NCBI GenBank assembly: GCA_963820315.1
Contig: CAWFZK010000008.1
Coordinates: forward strand, 226,941-290,940
Length of the DNA stretch: 64,000 nt
Source of the DNA: JACVRW01 sp963820315
Lineage (GTDB): Bacteria; Actinomycetota; Thermoleophilia; Solirubrobacterales; Thermoleophilaceae
Reading direction: 5' to 3'
A model generated the notes under the pieces. It did no database searches, was not told where the DNA came from, and saw only the letters and a program-made list of their open reading frames with translations. This document shows, piece after piece, positions 17,718 to 25,732 of the stretch (position 1 is its first letter; each line of letters opens with the position of its first letter). Both the position numbers and the translations under genes were made by a program.

Positions 17718-18308
17718 GTGTTCGACGATCTGTCCGACCTCAGCGATTCGCCCGCGAGCTATCTCGCCGTGCTCGCGCTGGTGACGCTCGATGCCGTGTT
17801 CCCGGTCGCGCCGAGCGAAACCGCGCTCGTCACCGGCGGGATTCTGATCGAGCGCGGCGACCTGATCGCGCCGCTGTTCGTCCTCGCGGGCGCATGCGGG
17901 GCTGTGCTCGGCGATTCGATCCTGTTCGGCCTCGGCAGCCGCGCCGGACCGGGCCTGCGAGCGAAGATGTTCTCGAGCGCGAGGGCGCAAGAGCGTCTGC
18001 GCGTCGCCGAGCGGCTCGTCCACGAGCGCACCTGGCTGCTGATCGTCTCCGATTTCCTGCCGGGCGGGCGCACGGCCGCGATGTTCGCCGCGGGCGCGCT
18101 CGGCCTGCCGGCGCGCCGCTTCTACGGCTTCATCGTCCCGGGCGCGCTTCTGTGGGCGGTGGTCTACACGCTGCTCGGGATCGCGGGCGGGTCCTTGTTC
18201 GAGAAAGGCTGGGGCGCGTTCGCTGTGTCAATCGGCGTGGCCGTCGCCATCGGGGTCGTCGCCGAGGTGATCTACCGGGTCCGACGCCGGTCGCTGCGCC
18301 GCCCGTAG
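17718..18308 (+). CDS. DedA family membrane protein
   Basis: GTG 17718 starts a 196-residue polytopic protein. It has the SNARE-associated/DedA pattern: a re-entrant segment with VFPVAPSETALVTGGILIERG, a GACGAVLGDSILFGLGSR helix, and the conserved FLPGGRTAAMFAAGALGLPARRF loop followed by terminal helices. DedA proteins act in membrane lipid flipping and envelope homeostasis. The acidic and Arg residues typical of the family (E in PSE, R in GGRT) are present. No operon partner. Confidence 0.85.
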   Translation: MFDDLSDLSDSPASYLAVLALVTLDAVFPVAPSETALVTGGILIERGDLIAPLFVLAGACGAVLGDSILFGLGSRAGPGLRAKMFSSARAQERLRVAERLVHERTWLLIVSDFLPGGRTAAMFAAGALGLPARRFYGFIVPGALLWAVVYTLLGIAGGSLFEKGWGAFAVSIGVAVAIGVVAEVIYRVRRRSLRRP

Positions 18309-18430
18309 CCAATCGCCATCGCCCGGTTGCCGGTGCCGGCCCCAGCGCGCGATAGAAGGATCGTCATGCCTCGAGTAGCGGCGCTGATGCTGCCGGGACC
18401 GCCGCTCCTCGCGCACGCAGCAGCGCCAAG

Positions 18431-18590
18431 TTGAGTGGCTACGTGCTCCTCCGGCCCATCGAAGTCAGCACTCCCCGCGAGCCAGAGGTCGGGCCCACCG
18501 GGAACCGGGCGTTCGTGCTCCACGATCCGGACGGTTACAACCTCGCTTCCTCGAGAAGAAGTGGGCGGGGCGCCGAGCGGGCCGGCCCCG
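18431..18590 (+). pseudogene. Glyoxalase/VOC-domain C-terminal remnant
   Basis: The frame reads LLRPIEVSTPREPEVG, then GNRAFVLHDPDGYNL, the last strand pattern and DPDG metal-site turn of a vicinal-oxygen-chelate domain. Directly after NL, the expected FLEKKW tail is found in another frame, so the coding sequence is shifted as well as lacking its N-terminal half. It lies tail to tail with the TetR gene. It is a relic in an area that also holds other broken genes. Confidence 0.5.
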
Positions 18591-19181
18591 TCAGCCGACC
18601 GGCTCGAGCATGGCCGCGACGACGTCGCGACTACGCCGGGCCGGTCCGCTGGCGCCGAGCGCCTGGGCCGACGCGTATGAACCCTCGAAGATCAGGGTCA
18701 AGGCGTCGGCGAGCTGATCGGGGTCGGCGACCGGCGGGGTCAGCTCCCGGACGAGCTCACCGAATCGCTTGTTGACCCACGCCTTCAGGGCGACCGCGTG
18801 CCGATGCGCCGGATCGCTCTCATCGGGGATCTCCGCGAGCGCCATCAGGAACGGACACCCGCGGCAGTTCTCCGGCTGCAGCTGCTCGTCGAGGGCTCCG
18901 AAAAGGCGCAACAGGCGCTCGCGCGCCGGGCGATCCGGGCTTCCGAGGGATTGGTCGAACCATCCCCTGTAGAGGGCTCCCGCCCGTTCCACGTAGGCGG
19001 CGACGAGGCCGTCCTTTGACCCGAAGAGGCGGTAAAGCGTGGTCGGCGCGACCTCGGCCGCGCTCGCGACCGCGTCGACTCCGGTGGCGTGGATGCCGTG
19101 CCAGTAGAAGAGCTCGTGGGTCACGTCGAGCACGCGCTCCCGGGTCTGCGCCGAGGATCGGCGCTCGTTCGTGGATGGCAT
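18591..19181 (-). CDS. TetR/AcrR family transcriptional regulator
   Basis: The 196-residue protein has an N-terminal helix-turn-helix (TRERVLDVTHELFYWHGIHA, VASAAEVAPTTLYRLFGSKD) and a C-terminal ligand domain containing ENCRGCPFLMALAEIPDE, where two close cysteines occur. It is divergent from an NmrA-like oxidoreductase with a 53-base gap that contains a palindromic site. This arrangement usually means the regulator represses both genes and is released by a small ligand. The ligand is unknown. Confidence 0.9.
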   Translation of the reverse strand: MPSTNERRSSAQTRERVLDVTHELFYWHGIHATGVDAVASAAEVAPTTLYRLFGSKDGLVAAYVERAGALYRGWFDQSLGSPDRPARERLLRLFGALDEQLQPENCRGCPFLMALAEIPDESDPAHRHAVALKAWVNKRFGELVRELTPPVADPDQLADALTLIFEGSYASAQALGASGPARRSRDVVAAMLEPVG

Positions 19182-19211
19182 CTCCGAGCGCAGTATGGCA
19201 GCGCTCAGGGA

Positions 19212-19233
19212 TGTTAGGTATCGTTCCCTAACA
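19212..19233. promoter_or_regulatory. Probable TetR operator
   Basis: TGTTAGG (19212-19218) and CCTAACA (19227-19233) are perfect 7-base inverted arms separated by 8 bases. The site ends one base before the ATG (19235) of the NmrA-like gene and 31 bases from the TetR start. Its size and position are typical of a TetR-family operator that blocks a divergent, nearly leaderless promoter. Confidence 0.65.
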
Positions 19234-19234
19234 A

Positions 19235-20063
19235 ATGAGATTCCTCGTTACCGGCGCGACCGGCCATGTCGGACCCGAGCTGATCTCGATTCTGCTCGAG
19301 CGCGGCCATGCGCTGCGTGCGGTCGTCCGGGACCGTGCGGCACCGCTCGATCGGAACGTCGAGGCCTTCGTCGGCGATCTCAACGCGTGCGGAGAGCCTT
19401 CGCCCCGCGCTCGCCGGCGTCGACGGGGTCTTCCTCCTGAGCGGGTACGACGACGCGGGCCTGGTTCGTGAGCTGCGGTCCGCCGGGGTGTCGCGGGTGG
19501 CGCTGTTGTCGAGCAGCGCGGCTCCGAGCGGCGACCTGTCGAACGCGGTCGCGGCGTATCACGTTCGGTCGGAACGGGCCCTGGAGCAGTCTGGAATCCC
19601 GGCAACCCTCCTGCGGCCGAACAGCTTCATGTCGAACGCGCTTCGGTGGCTCCCGCAGATCGAGTCGGGCGCGCCGATCAGAGAGGCGTTCTCCGACGTC
19701 CCCATCGCCACCAACGATCCCCGTGACATCGCCGCGGTCGGTGCGGTGGGCTTGCTCGCCGACGAGCCGGAGACCCGTGCGTATCGGATCACCGGGCCCG
19801 AGGCGCTGCGGGCGGCCCAACGGGTCGCGATCCTGAGCGAGGTTCTCGGGCGCGAGCTCCCCTTCGAACCGCTCTCGAACGAGGAGGCGCGGCAGCAGAT
19901 GAGCGCGAGCATGCCGGACGCGTACGTGGACGCGTTCTTCGACTTCTTCGTCGAGGGATCGCTCGACGAGACGACGGTCCTGCCGACCGTCGAGGCGGTC
20001 ACGGGACGACCACCCCGGACCTTCCGCGAGTGGGCTCAGGAGCACGCCGGCGAGTTCGGCTAG
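19235..20063 (+). CDS. NmrA-like NAD(P)-binding oxidoreductase, apparent frameshift
   Basis: The N-terminus MRFLVTGATGHVGPELISIL is an atypical short-chain dehydrogenase NAD(P) site. It continues to FVGDLNA, then the frame changes. The rest (ESLRPALAGVDGVFLLSGYD, ALLSSSAAPSG, ATLLRPNSFMSNAL, GRPPRTFREWAQEH) is read one frame over. Removing one base at 19384-19389 restores a protein of about 275 residues. The reductase is probably controlled by the divergent TetR protein. Whether the shift is real or an assembly error is open. Confidence 0.75.
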
Positions 20064-20066
20064 GCG

Positions 20067-20747
20067 ATGGAGGGCGGAGAATCAAGCGTCAACGAGCCCT
20101 CATCCGCGGAGCTCGATCGCGGCGCCCTCGTCACGCTTTTGACGACGGAGCACTTCACTCTCCAGGGCTCGAGGGCCTCGACGATAAGCGAGAGCTCGTC
20201 GCGCGCCGCGCTCTACGTCGGGGCGCTTTCGAGCTCACTGATCGCACTGGGGTTCCTCGGCCAGGCGTCCGAGTTCGACACGGCGTTCGACATCTTCGCT
20301 CTCGTGGTGCTGCCCACCGTTTATCTGCTCGGCCTGTTCACCCACGTCCGGGTAGTGCAGAGCTCGATCGAGGACATCTTCTATGGCCGTGCGATCAACC
20401 GGATCCGCGGCGTCTATCGGCAGCTGGCGGGAAGCGAGGCTCGGTACTTCCTGCTCGGCGGCCACGACGACGTCTATGGCGTGCTGGCGAATATGGGCAT
20501 CGGCAAGCCCTCGCGGTGGCAGCTCTATCTCACGCTCGGCACGATGGTCGCCGTCGTCAACTCCGTCGTCGGCGGAACGACCGTGGCGCTTGCCGCCGGC
20601 GTGCTCGGCGCGTCGCTGGCCGTGTCGGTCCTGACAGGCGGAGTGGCCCTCGTCGCATCGCTGGCGTTCCACAGCTTGATTCAGCGACGAACACATGTCT
20701 CGTCGCGCGAGGCGGCGGAGCCAATGTTCCCGTCGGACGGCTCTTAG
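20067..20747 (+). CDS. Hypothetical four-helix membrane protein
   Basis: ATG 20067 follows the previous stop by three bases. The 226-residue protein starts with a soluble segment (LVTLLTTEHFTLQGSRASTI). Two hydrophobic segments follow at about 50-68 and 75-92, then a soluble middle (IEDIFYGRAINRIRGVYRQL). A second hydrophobic pair lies at about 155-200. No motif suggests catalysis. I recognise no named family. It may be co-expressed with the NmrA-like gene. Confidence 0.7.
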   Translation: MEGGESSVNEPSSAELDRGALVTLLTTEHFTLQGSRASTISESSSRAALYVGALSSSLIALGFLGQASEFDTAFDIFALVVLPTVYLLGLFTHVRVVQSSIEDIFYGRAINRIRGVYRQLAGSEARYFLLGGHDDVYGVLANMGIGKPSRWQLYLTLGTMVAVVNSVVGGTTVALAAGVLGASLAVSVLTGGVALVASLAFHSLIQRRTHVSSREAAEPMFPSDGS

Positions 20748-20767
20748 AACCGGGTTCTGAGAGGAGC

Positions 20768-20788
20768 CGGGGGGTGAAACTTCCCCCG
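20768..20788. terminator. Hairpin between convergent genes
   Basis: CGGGGG (20768 onward) and CCCCCG (20783-20788) form a GC-rich stem with a short loop exactly between the convergent stops at 20747 and 20789. There is no clear T-run on either side, so it would be a weak or non-canonical bidirectional terminator. Confidence 0.4.
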
Positions 20789-21583
20789 TTAGGACTGCGC
20801 GTACTCGTCGTGGCGGCGAATCCAGGTCTGCCAGTCGTCGTCGCTCTCGTCGCGTCCCTTCGGCGCACGGTCGAGGATTGGGTAGTAGCCCATGATGAAC
20901 TCGAGCCCACGCCAGGTGGTCGTATAGGTCTGGTAGACGGCGCCGTCCTCGAGCGCAAAGGCGCTCACCACTGGCGATTCGCAGATGTAGCTCAGGACGT
21001 CGGTCCCACACGCGGCCGCGTTCTGATGCGCGATCGGAGGCAATCCCTCGAGCGCTTCCGCCGGGTCGACCTCTCGCCCGCCGATACGCGGCATCTGCTG
21101 GCGCATCTGCTCCTCGGTCGAAGAAGCCCCAAGGTCGAAGTTGAAGTCGCTGTTGGCCGACGAGGCCCAGGGAACGCTCCAACCCATCCGCCGCTTGTAG
21201 GCCTGAAGCTTCGCCAGCGGCGCGCGCGACACGAGCATCAGGGTCAGGTCGCGGGCGTGAAGGTGCGGCACGAGACCGTCGAAGCCGTCGACCATTGACG
21301 AGTTCACCGGATCCCCCGCCTCATAGCTCGGCCCGAACATGAAGTGGTAGACCAGCAGCTGGGAGCGACCGTCAAAGAGCTCAGGCAGGGTCCGCTCACC
21401 CTCGTCCGTGTCCAGGCGGTAGTCCTTCTCGACCGCCAGCCAGGGAAGCTCACGTCGCTTGCGCGCGAGCTCGTCGCCGCGACGGGTGTGCTCCTTCTCC
21501 TCGGCGAGCAGCTCATCGCGGACGGCCCGCCATTCATCGGGCGACACGGTCAGGTGCGTCTTCGTCGCGAGATGATCAGCCAT
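20789..21583 (-). CDS. DUF899 thioredoxin-like protein lacking the usual cysteines
   Basis: The 264-residue protein has the DUF899 layout: an N-terminal helix with EWRAVRDELLAEEKEHTRRG, RRELPWLAVEKDY, the LLVYHFMFGPSYEAGDPVNS strand-loop, the domain with LMLVSRAPLAKLQAYKRRMG and the terminal WRGLEFIMGYYPILDRAPKG. Family members usually have a CPxC-like pair after the MFG strand. Here the place reads DPVNSS, so the redox cysteines are missing. It may therefore be non-catalytic or use another chemistry. It is divergent from a CGNR regulator across 125 bases. Confidence 0.85.
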   Translation of the reverse strand: MADHLATKTHLTVSPDEWRAVRDELLAEEKEHTRRGDELARKRRELPWLAVEKDYRLDTDEGERTLPELFDGRSQLLVYHFMFGPSYEAGDPVNSSMVDGFDGLVPHLHARDLTLMLVSRAPLAKLQAYKRRMGWSVPWASSANSDFNFDLGASSTEEQMRQQMPRIGGREVDPAEALEGLPPIAHQNAAACGTDVLSYICESPVVSAFALEDGAVYQTYTTTWRGLEFIMGYYPILDRAPKGRDESDDDWQTWIRRHDEYAQS

Positions 21584-21708
21584 TTGGCTTTCCCTCCTTT
21601 TCTGTGGTTTCGTTCTAACTGACGTTATCCAGAATGACGGTTAGGCACCGTAGCACATCTTCTAACCTCCGTAAAGGCTTACGACGGTGCGATGGCTAAG
21701 CTTGGAGC

Positions 21709-22233
21709 GTGGAATACAGTCGCCCGTTCTCCGGTGAGCCGCTCGCTCTCGACCTGGTCAACACGGCCTGGCCCGACGGTGAGGGCTGGCGCGACGTGCT
21801 CGCGAACCGCTCCGGCCACCATGAGTGGCTGCGCGAGAACGACGTCCCCGGCCCGAGCACCGCGGCAGCGCGGCGGGCGCTCCTCCAGACACGCGACACG
21901 ATCAGGGCCGCCCTCGAGCGGCCCGGGCCCGCCACCCTCGCCGCGCTCGACGGCATTCTCGAACGCGGCCGCCTCCGCATCTGGGCCACGAAGCCCAGTG
22001 CAAGGGAGGAGCTCGAGATCGAGCGCGAGTGGCGGGTGCCGTGGCTTGCCGTTCGCAGCCTCCTCCAGTTGCTAGACGAGCACCCCACGCGCGTGCGCAA
22101 CTGCGCCAACCCCGACTGCCCGTTCTGGTTCCTCGACACCACGCGGTCCAGAACGCGCCGCTGGTGCTCCATGACCGTCTGCGGGAACCGCCTCAAGGCC
22201 CGACGCCACTACGAGCGCCAGCAGCACGGCTGA
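21709..22233 (+). CDS. CGNR zinc-finger / ABATE-domain regulator
   Basis: GTG 21709 has a TTGGAG ribosome site. The N-terminus (FSGEPLALDLVNTAWPDGEG) is the ABATE stress-sensing-type domain. The C-terminus is the CGNR zinc finger: CANPDCPFWFLD, then RRWCSMTVCGNRLKARRHYE, with four Cys ligands. At 174 residues it fits the family of putative transcription regulators. It is divergent from the DUF899 gene. The shared spacer has repeated TTCTAAC words at about 21612 and 21660 that could be its binding sites. Confidence 0.87.
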   Translation: MEYSRPFSGEPLALDLVNTAWPDGEGWRDVLANRSGHHEWLRENDVPGPSTAAARRALLQTRDTIRAALERPGPATLAALDGILERGRLRIWATKPSAREELEIEREWRVPWLAVRSLLQLLDEHPTRVRNCANPDCPFWFLDTTRSRTRRWCSMTVCGNRLKARRHYERQQHG

Positions 22234-22270
22234 CGCCCGGGTCGCGAGAGTGCGTCCGGTCGTGGGCCGC

Positions 22271-23257
22271 TCAGCTGATACCGGCGGAGCGCACGCGCGA
22301 GGCGTGCACGCTACCGAGGCCCTTGAGTCGTTTGTATCCGCATGACTCGATCGCCAGCGCCGAGGTGTCGGCGATCGCCTCGGCGAAGCGGTCATCGGCA
22401 AGGACGGTGTCGGGAGCGGCGACATCAACAAGCCGACTCGCCAGGTTGACCGCGCGGCCGAAGTAGTCGCCCCCGCGCGCGAGCACCGGCCCCAGCGACA
22501 GGCCGGCGCGGGCGGAAGGGAGCTCGCCTGCGGCGCAGGCATCCACGAGCTCGAGCGCGCCGTGAGCAGCCCCTTCGGGCGTGGGGAAGACCAGCATCGC
22601 CTCGTCACCGATGAGCTTCACGACCCTGCCGCCAGCCTCGGTGATGATGTCGGAGGCGAGCCCCTCGAAACGGCCGAGCAGCCGCCCAAGCTCGTCCGTC
22701 GGCATGGAACCGCTCGTGCGGGTGAAGTCGACGAGGTCCACGAAGCCGACGGCCAGCGTCGGCTGCCCGCCTGCCTCCAGGGTTGCGCGGCGCCGTAGTT
22801 CCTCCTCGAGCCGGCGACGGAACGCGTACAGGAGAACCCAACCGACGTCCGAGTGCTCCAGGCCCCGCTGCGACGCCTCGGCGAGGACCCGCTCGCGCAA
22901 CCCGAGCGCACTCACCTCCGCCATCGACTCGATCTCGATCTCCGCGATCCGGGTCATGTGAGAGCTGACCATGCGCGCCTCGCGGACGATCGCGTCGAGC
23001 GCGGCGCGGCGGTGATCACCTCGCAGCGACTCGATGCCCTCGGCCGCGATTCGCAGCGCCCGTACGTCGTCGCTGGTATATGCCGGCTCGTCGGGAGGGA
23101 CGTCGGGAAATCCGAGGGCCCGCCAGAGAGGATCCGCCACCTCGTGGCTGATCCCCGCCCGGGCGCACACCTCCGGCCAGGTCAGCTCCTTCGGCCCCAG
23201 GCGCACGAGCCGCTCCACTTCGTCGGCATCCAGGGGCGGCTCCTCGCGATCACGCAT
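22271..23257 (-). CDS. Class III adenylate/guanylate cyclase with N-terminal regulatory domain
   Basis: Residues 1-75 resemble the pH-sensing/autoinhibitory helical domain seen in some actinobacterial cyclases (DADEVERLVRLGPKELTWPE). A helical linker precedes the catalytic domain at about 165-320. The metal Asp residues are in VGFVDLVDFTRTSG and VKLIGDEAMLVF, and the transition-state Asn/Arg in YFGRAVNLASRL are both present, so it should be active. No membrane segment is seen. It makes a cyclic nucleotide second messenger, most likely cAMP. Confidence 0.88.
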   Translation of the reverse strand: MRDREEPPLDADEVERLVRLGPKELTWPEVCARAGISHEVADPLWRALGFPDVPPDEPAYTSDDVRALRIAAEGIESLRGDHRRAALDAIVREARMVSSHMTRIAEIEIESMAEVSALGLRERVLAEASQRGLEHSDVGWVLLYAFRRRLEEELRRRATLEAGGQPTLAVGFVDLVDFTRTSGSMPTDELGRLLGRFEGLASDIITEAGGRVVKLIGDEAMLVFPTPEGAAHGALELVDACAAGELPSARAGLSLGPVLARGGDYFGRAVNLASRLVDVAAPDTVLADDRFAEAIADTSALAIESCGYKRLKGLGSVHASRVRSAGIS

Positions 23258-23607
23258 TCGGGATCGGGGCCGACTTTACGCCCCCCGATCCGGACGAAAG
23301 CAGTCATCTCCCAACAACACGCCGGCGCGCGCGGATTGGACAGCACCAACTGCACCGGCGCGGCCTCCTTTGGCGACTGCTCCGCCATGACGAAGCAGAA
23401 GCACGCGCGTGGTCGATCGGCGCGCTCAGAGGTCGTCCGTGCGTGTGAACCCGAACGTAGAAGGAGGCTGGGATGTAGAAGACCAGATCACCGGATGCGG
23501 TGCTGTGCAGGAGATGGAGGAGCCGGGCCTTACCGTGTGCCTATCAGGCGCAACTTCCGGCGCCTGCTCGTTGCGACTGGTGCGCGTTTCTCGTCGCTTG
23601 CTGCTCT
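23258..23607. other. 350-base stretch without a supportable gene
   Basis: No frame here has a convincing start and family match. A plus-strand fragment at about 23445-23480 reads RVNPNVEGGWDVED, similar to the start of small DUF2188 proteins, but it runs into unrelated sequence. A minus-strand frame (23182-23388) has no family features. The stretch probably holds the cyclase promoter and decayed sequence. Confidence 0.35.
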
Positions 23608-24258
23608 CTAGGTGCGCTCCCTGATACCCGCCTGGCGGACGGCGGCCGCGCGCTTGTCCGCAAAGCTGGCGCCGTCCGACGCCCGCTCGGCGTCTCGGAC
23701 GAGCTCGTAGCTGAGGATGGCGATGCCGTCACCGAGGGTCTGGGTGTCGACCAGGCGCATGGGTTTCTTGTCGCTGGTCTCGCCGAAGAGGCGCTCGCCG
23801 GCCCCGAGCACGACCGGGAAGATCTTCAGCCGCAGCTCGTCGACGAGGTCGTGCTCAATCAGCGTGCGTACGAGCTGGAAGCTGGCGGGGACATTGATTT
23901 CCCCGTGGAGCTCCTGCTTCAGCTTCGAGACCTCGTTGACCGCGCCGCCCTTCAGGACCGTCGAGTTGTTCCAGTCGGGATCTTCGAGGGTCGAGGACAC
24001 GACGTACTTGGGCATGCCGTTCAACCTGTCCGCCAGCTCGCCAGTCCGGGAGGGCCACCGCGCGGCGAGCCACTCGTAGCTCCGCCGACCCAGCAGCAGG
24101 GCCTCGGTGCCCAGCGCCTCGTCGAGCGTGACCTTGGCCAGCTCTGGGAGGGCCGCGATCCGACCGACCCAGCCGCCGCGCGTGAAGCCCTCGTCACCGG
24201 CCGGGTCTTGGATGACCCCGTCCAGCGACACGTTGTCGCTGATGACGATCTTTCCCAT
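23608..24258 (-). CDS. Dihydrofolate-reductase-like (RibD C-terminal domain) protein
   Basis: ATG 24258 starts MGKIVISDNVSLDGVIQDPA, the typical N-terminus of the YyaP/RibD-C family. Further blocks are EALLLGRRSYEWLAARWPSR, PKYVVSSTLEDPDWNNSTVL, the helix LVRTLIEHDLVDELRLKIFP and VVLGAGERLF. It has 216 residues. The fold binds NADPH and reduces pteridine- or pyrimidine-like substrates, but the real substrate of this subgroup is not known. It is separated from tRNA-Lys by about 160 bases. Confidence 0.85.
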   Translation of the reverse strand: MGKIVISDNVSLDGVIQDPAGDEGFTRGGWVGRIAALPELAKVTLDEALGTEALLLGRRSYEWLAARWPSRTGELADRLNGMPKYVVSSTLEDPDWNNSTVLKGGAVNEVSKLKQELHGEINVPASFQLVRTLIEHDLVDELRLKIFPVVLGAGERLFGETSDKKPMRLVDTQTLGDGIAILSYELVRDAERASDGASFADKRAAAVRQAGIRERT

Positions 24259-24391
24259 TTCGGTTCTCCATTCGTTGGCGTTGTCAGTTCAGACACCGGT
24301 GGCGGCGATAACGGAACGGCCGGTCGGTCATCCGGCGCCCGGGCGGCAGGGGGTGTCGCGAACTCTTTGGCCGGTGTGCGTGCGGAAAAGA

Positions 24392-24413
24392 AAACCCCGC
24401 CGTAGCGGGGTTT
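24392..24413 (-). terminator. Rho-independent terminator of tRNA-Lys
   Basis: AAACCCCGC (24392-24400) and GCGGGGTTT (24405-24413) form a 9-bp stem with loop CGTA. On the minus strand, the direction of the tRNA, it is followed by TTTTCTTTT, a clear T-run. It lies 7 bases beyond the tRNA 3' end. Confidence 0.88.
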
Positions 24414-24419
24414 CTTAGG

Positions 24420-24492
<73 letters not shown>

Positions 24493-24534
24493 GGCGAACG
24501 GGCAATCTTAGAAGACGACCTGCCGGATGTCGCC

Positions 24535-24615
24535 GGGGGTCCGGGGGGCGCGAGCCCCTCCGATGCTGGAGCGGCCGGCCAGGTGCCAGCGGGGGGTCCG
24601 GGGGGCGCGAGCCCC
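24535..24615. repeat. Two-copy GC-rich hairpin repeat
   Basis: The 24-base word starting GGGGGTCCGGGGGGCGCGAG occurs at 24535-24558 and again at 24592-24615. Each copy contains a stem of the form GGGGC-GCGA-GCCCC with a GNRA-like loop. The copies fill the gap between tRNA-Lys and the anti-anti-sigma gene. They look like a dispersed REP-type element, perhaps also stopping transcription. Confidence 0.7.
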
Positions 24616-24622
24616 CCGGCTG

Positions 24623-24985
24623 TCATCCCTCTGTCGCGCCGGACGCGACGGCGTCCAGTGCCTCCTCGCGGGACGAGTGGATCGGGAACACGCGATCGAG
24701 CCCGGTGATCTCGAAGATCTTCGTGATGTTGTCGTCCGTGCAGACGAGCGCCAGCGAACCGCCGGCCGGACGCAGGCGCTTGACGCCGCCCACGAGTACG
24801 CCGAGCGTCGTCGAGTCGATGAAGGTCGCCTTCGAGAGGTCGACCACGATCTGCTTCTTGCCCGACTCGATCAGCTCGACCATGCGCTCCTTGAATTCGG
24901 GCGCGGTATAGAGATCGACTTCGCCGCCAAGCTCGATTATGTGAGTGGCGTCGTCGACGGCCTCGTCTTCGATGTGGAAGTTCAC
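24623..24985 (-). CDS. STAS-domain anti-anti-sigma factor
   Basis: The 120-residue protein is a single STAS domain: ELGGEVDLYTAPEFKERMVE, then IVVDLSKATFIDSTTLGVLV with the phosphorylatable Ser after FID, and the terminal helix ITGLDRVFPIHSSREEAL. It would bind an anti-sigma kinase and free an alternative sigma factor when unphosphorylated. No kinase or sigma gene is adjacent. It follows the tat genes on the same strand. Confidence 0.92.
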   Translation of the reverse strand: MNFHIEDEAVDDATHIIELGGEVDLYTAPEFKERMVELIESGKKQIVVDLSKATFIDSTTLGVLVGGVKRLRPAGGSLALVCTDDNITKIFEITGLDRVFPIHSSREEALDAVASGATEG

Positions 24986-25048
24986 GTCTCTCCCTATTAG
25001 TCCTCTTGTCGCGGGGAGCCAGCCCTACGTTGCGGGTGTAAGCCTACG

Positions 25049-25711
25049 TCAGCCGCCCTGTGGCTGCGCCTGCTGCTGTTGCCGAAGCGCCTCCGCCTGC
25101 TGCTTGACCTGCTTACGCTGGCTCTTCGGCGCAAGCTCCACCGCCTTCTGTGCGGCCAGGTCGGCTGTGCGTTCGTCCTTCGCGAGCGCAGCGTACGCAA
25201 CGAGCTGGAGGTATGCGTTCGGATCGTTCTGCGCCTCGGCGATGATCGAGGCCGCGCGCGTGGCCTCCTTGGGCTGGTTGAGGGCTCCAGGCTCGTATAC
25301 ACGCAGCGCGTAGGTGGCGGTTGTCGCGTTCGGCTTCTCGCTCTCGGCCTCGAGGTAGCGCTGCCAGTAGTTCGCCGCCGCCTGGAGATCGTCGCGGGCG
25401 TCCTCGGGGAAGGTCGTGGCGCCCGACGGTTGCTGGCTCGTTGCGAGCTGGTAGTTGTCGCGTACGAGCGACTGGAGCACGGCAACGTTCGCCGGGTTCG
25501 CCTGCAGGCGCTGCTGCTGCCTGTCGATGCGCTCCTCCAGGGCGGCATTCGCGTCCCCGCCGCCACCGCCGTCCTCGAACGCGTTGAAGAGCCCGCCAGA
25601 GACGTCCCCGCCGATTCCGAACAGGACGAGTCCACCCCCCAGCAACACGGCGAGCATGAGGTAAACGGCCTGCACCAAGCGGCGCCGCCGTCCTCTTAGA
25701 TCGAACAGCAT
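25049..25711 (-). CDS. Membrane-anchored TPR-like hypothetical protein
   Basis: After a basic start (MLFDLRGRRRRL) there is one membrane helix at about residues 14-34, a Gly/Asp-rich spacer, then helical repeats (ALEERIDRQQQRLQANPANV, YWQRYLEAESEKPNATTATY, AYAALAKDERTADLAAQKAV) that look like TPR units. It ends in a Gln-rich tail. It is probably an extracytoplasmic scaffold. It sits 22 bases after tatC and may be part of that operon, but a role in export is inference. Confidence 0.72.
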   Translation of the reverse strand: MLFDLRGRRRRLVQAVYLMLAVLLGGGLVLFGIGGDVSGGLFNAFEDGGGGGDANAALEERIDRQQQRLQANPANVAVLQSLVRDNYQLATSQQPSGATTFPEDARDDLQAAANYWQRYLEAESEKPNATTATYALRVYEPGALNQPKEATRAASIIAEAQNDPNAYLQLVAYAALAKDERTADLAAQKAVELAPKSQRKQVKQQAEALRQQQQAQPQGG

Positions 25712-25732
25712 GCGAAGGCGAAGGCTAGTGGG

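Noticed and set aside
21612..21667. Repeated CTAAC words between DUF899 and CGNR genes as a defined operator
   Set aside because: Arms are short (6 bases) and spacing irregular; mentioned only as possible sites, not annotated.
23445..23510. DUF2188-like fragment (RVNPNVEGGWDVED)
   Set aside because: Only about 14 residues resemble the family; no clean start, and the rest of the frame is unrelated.
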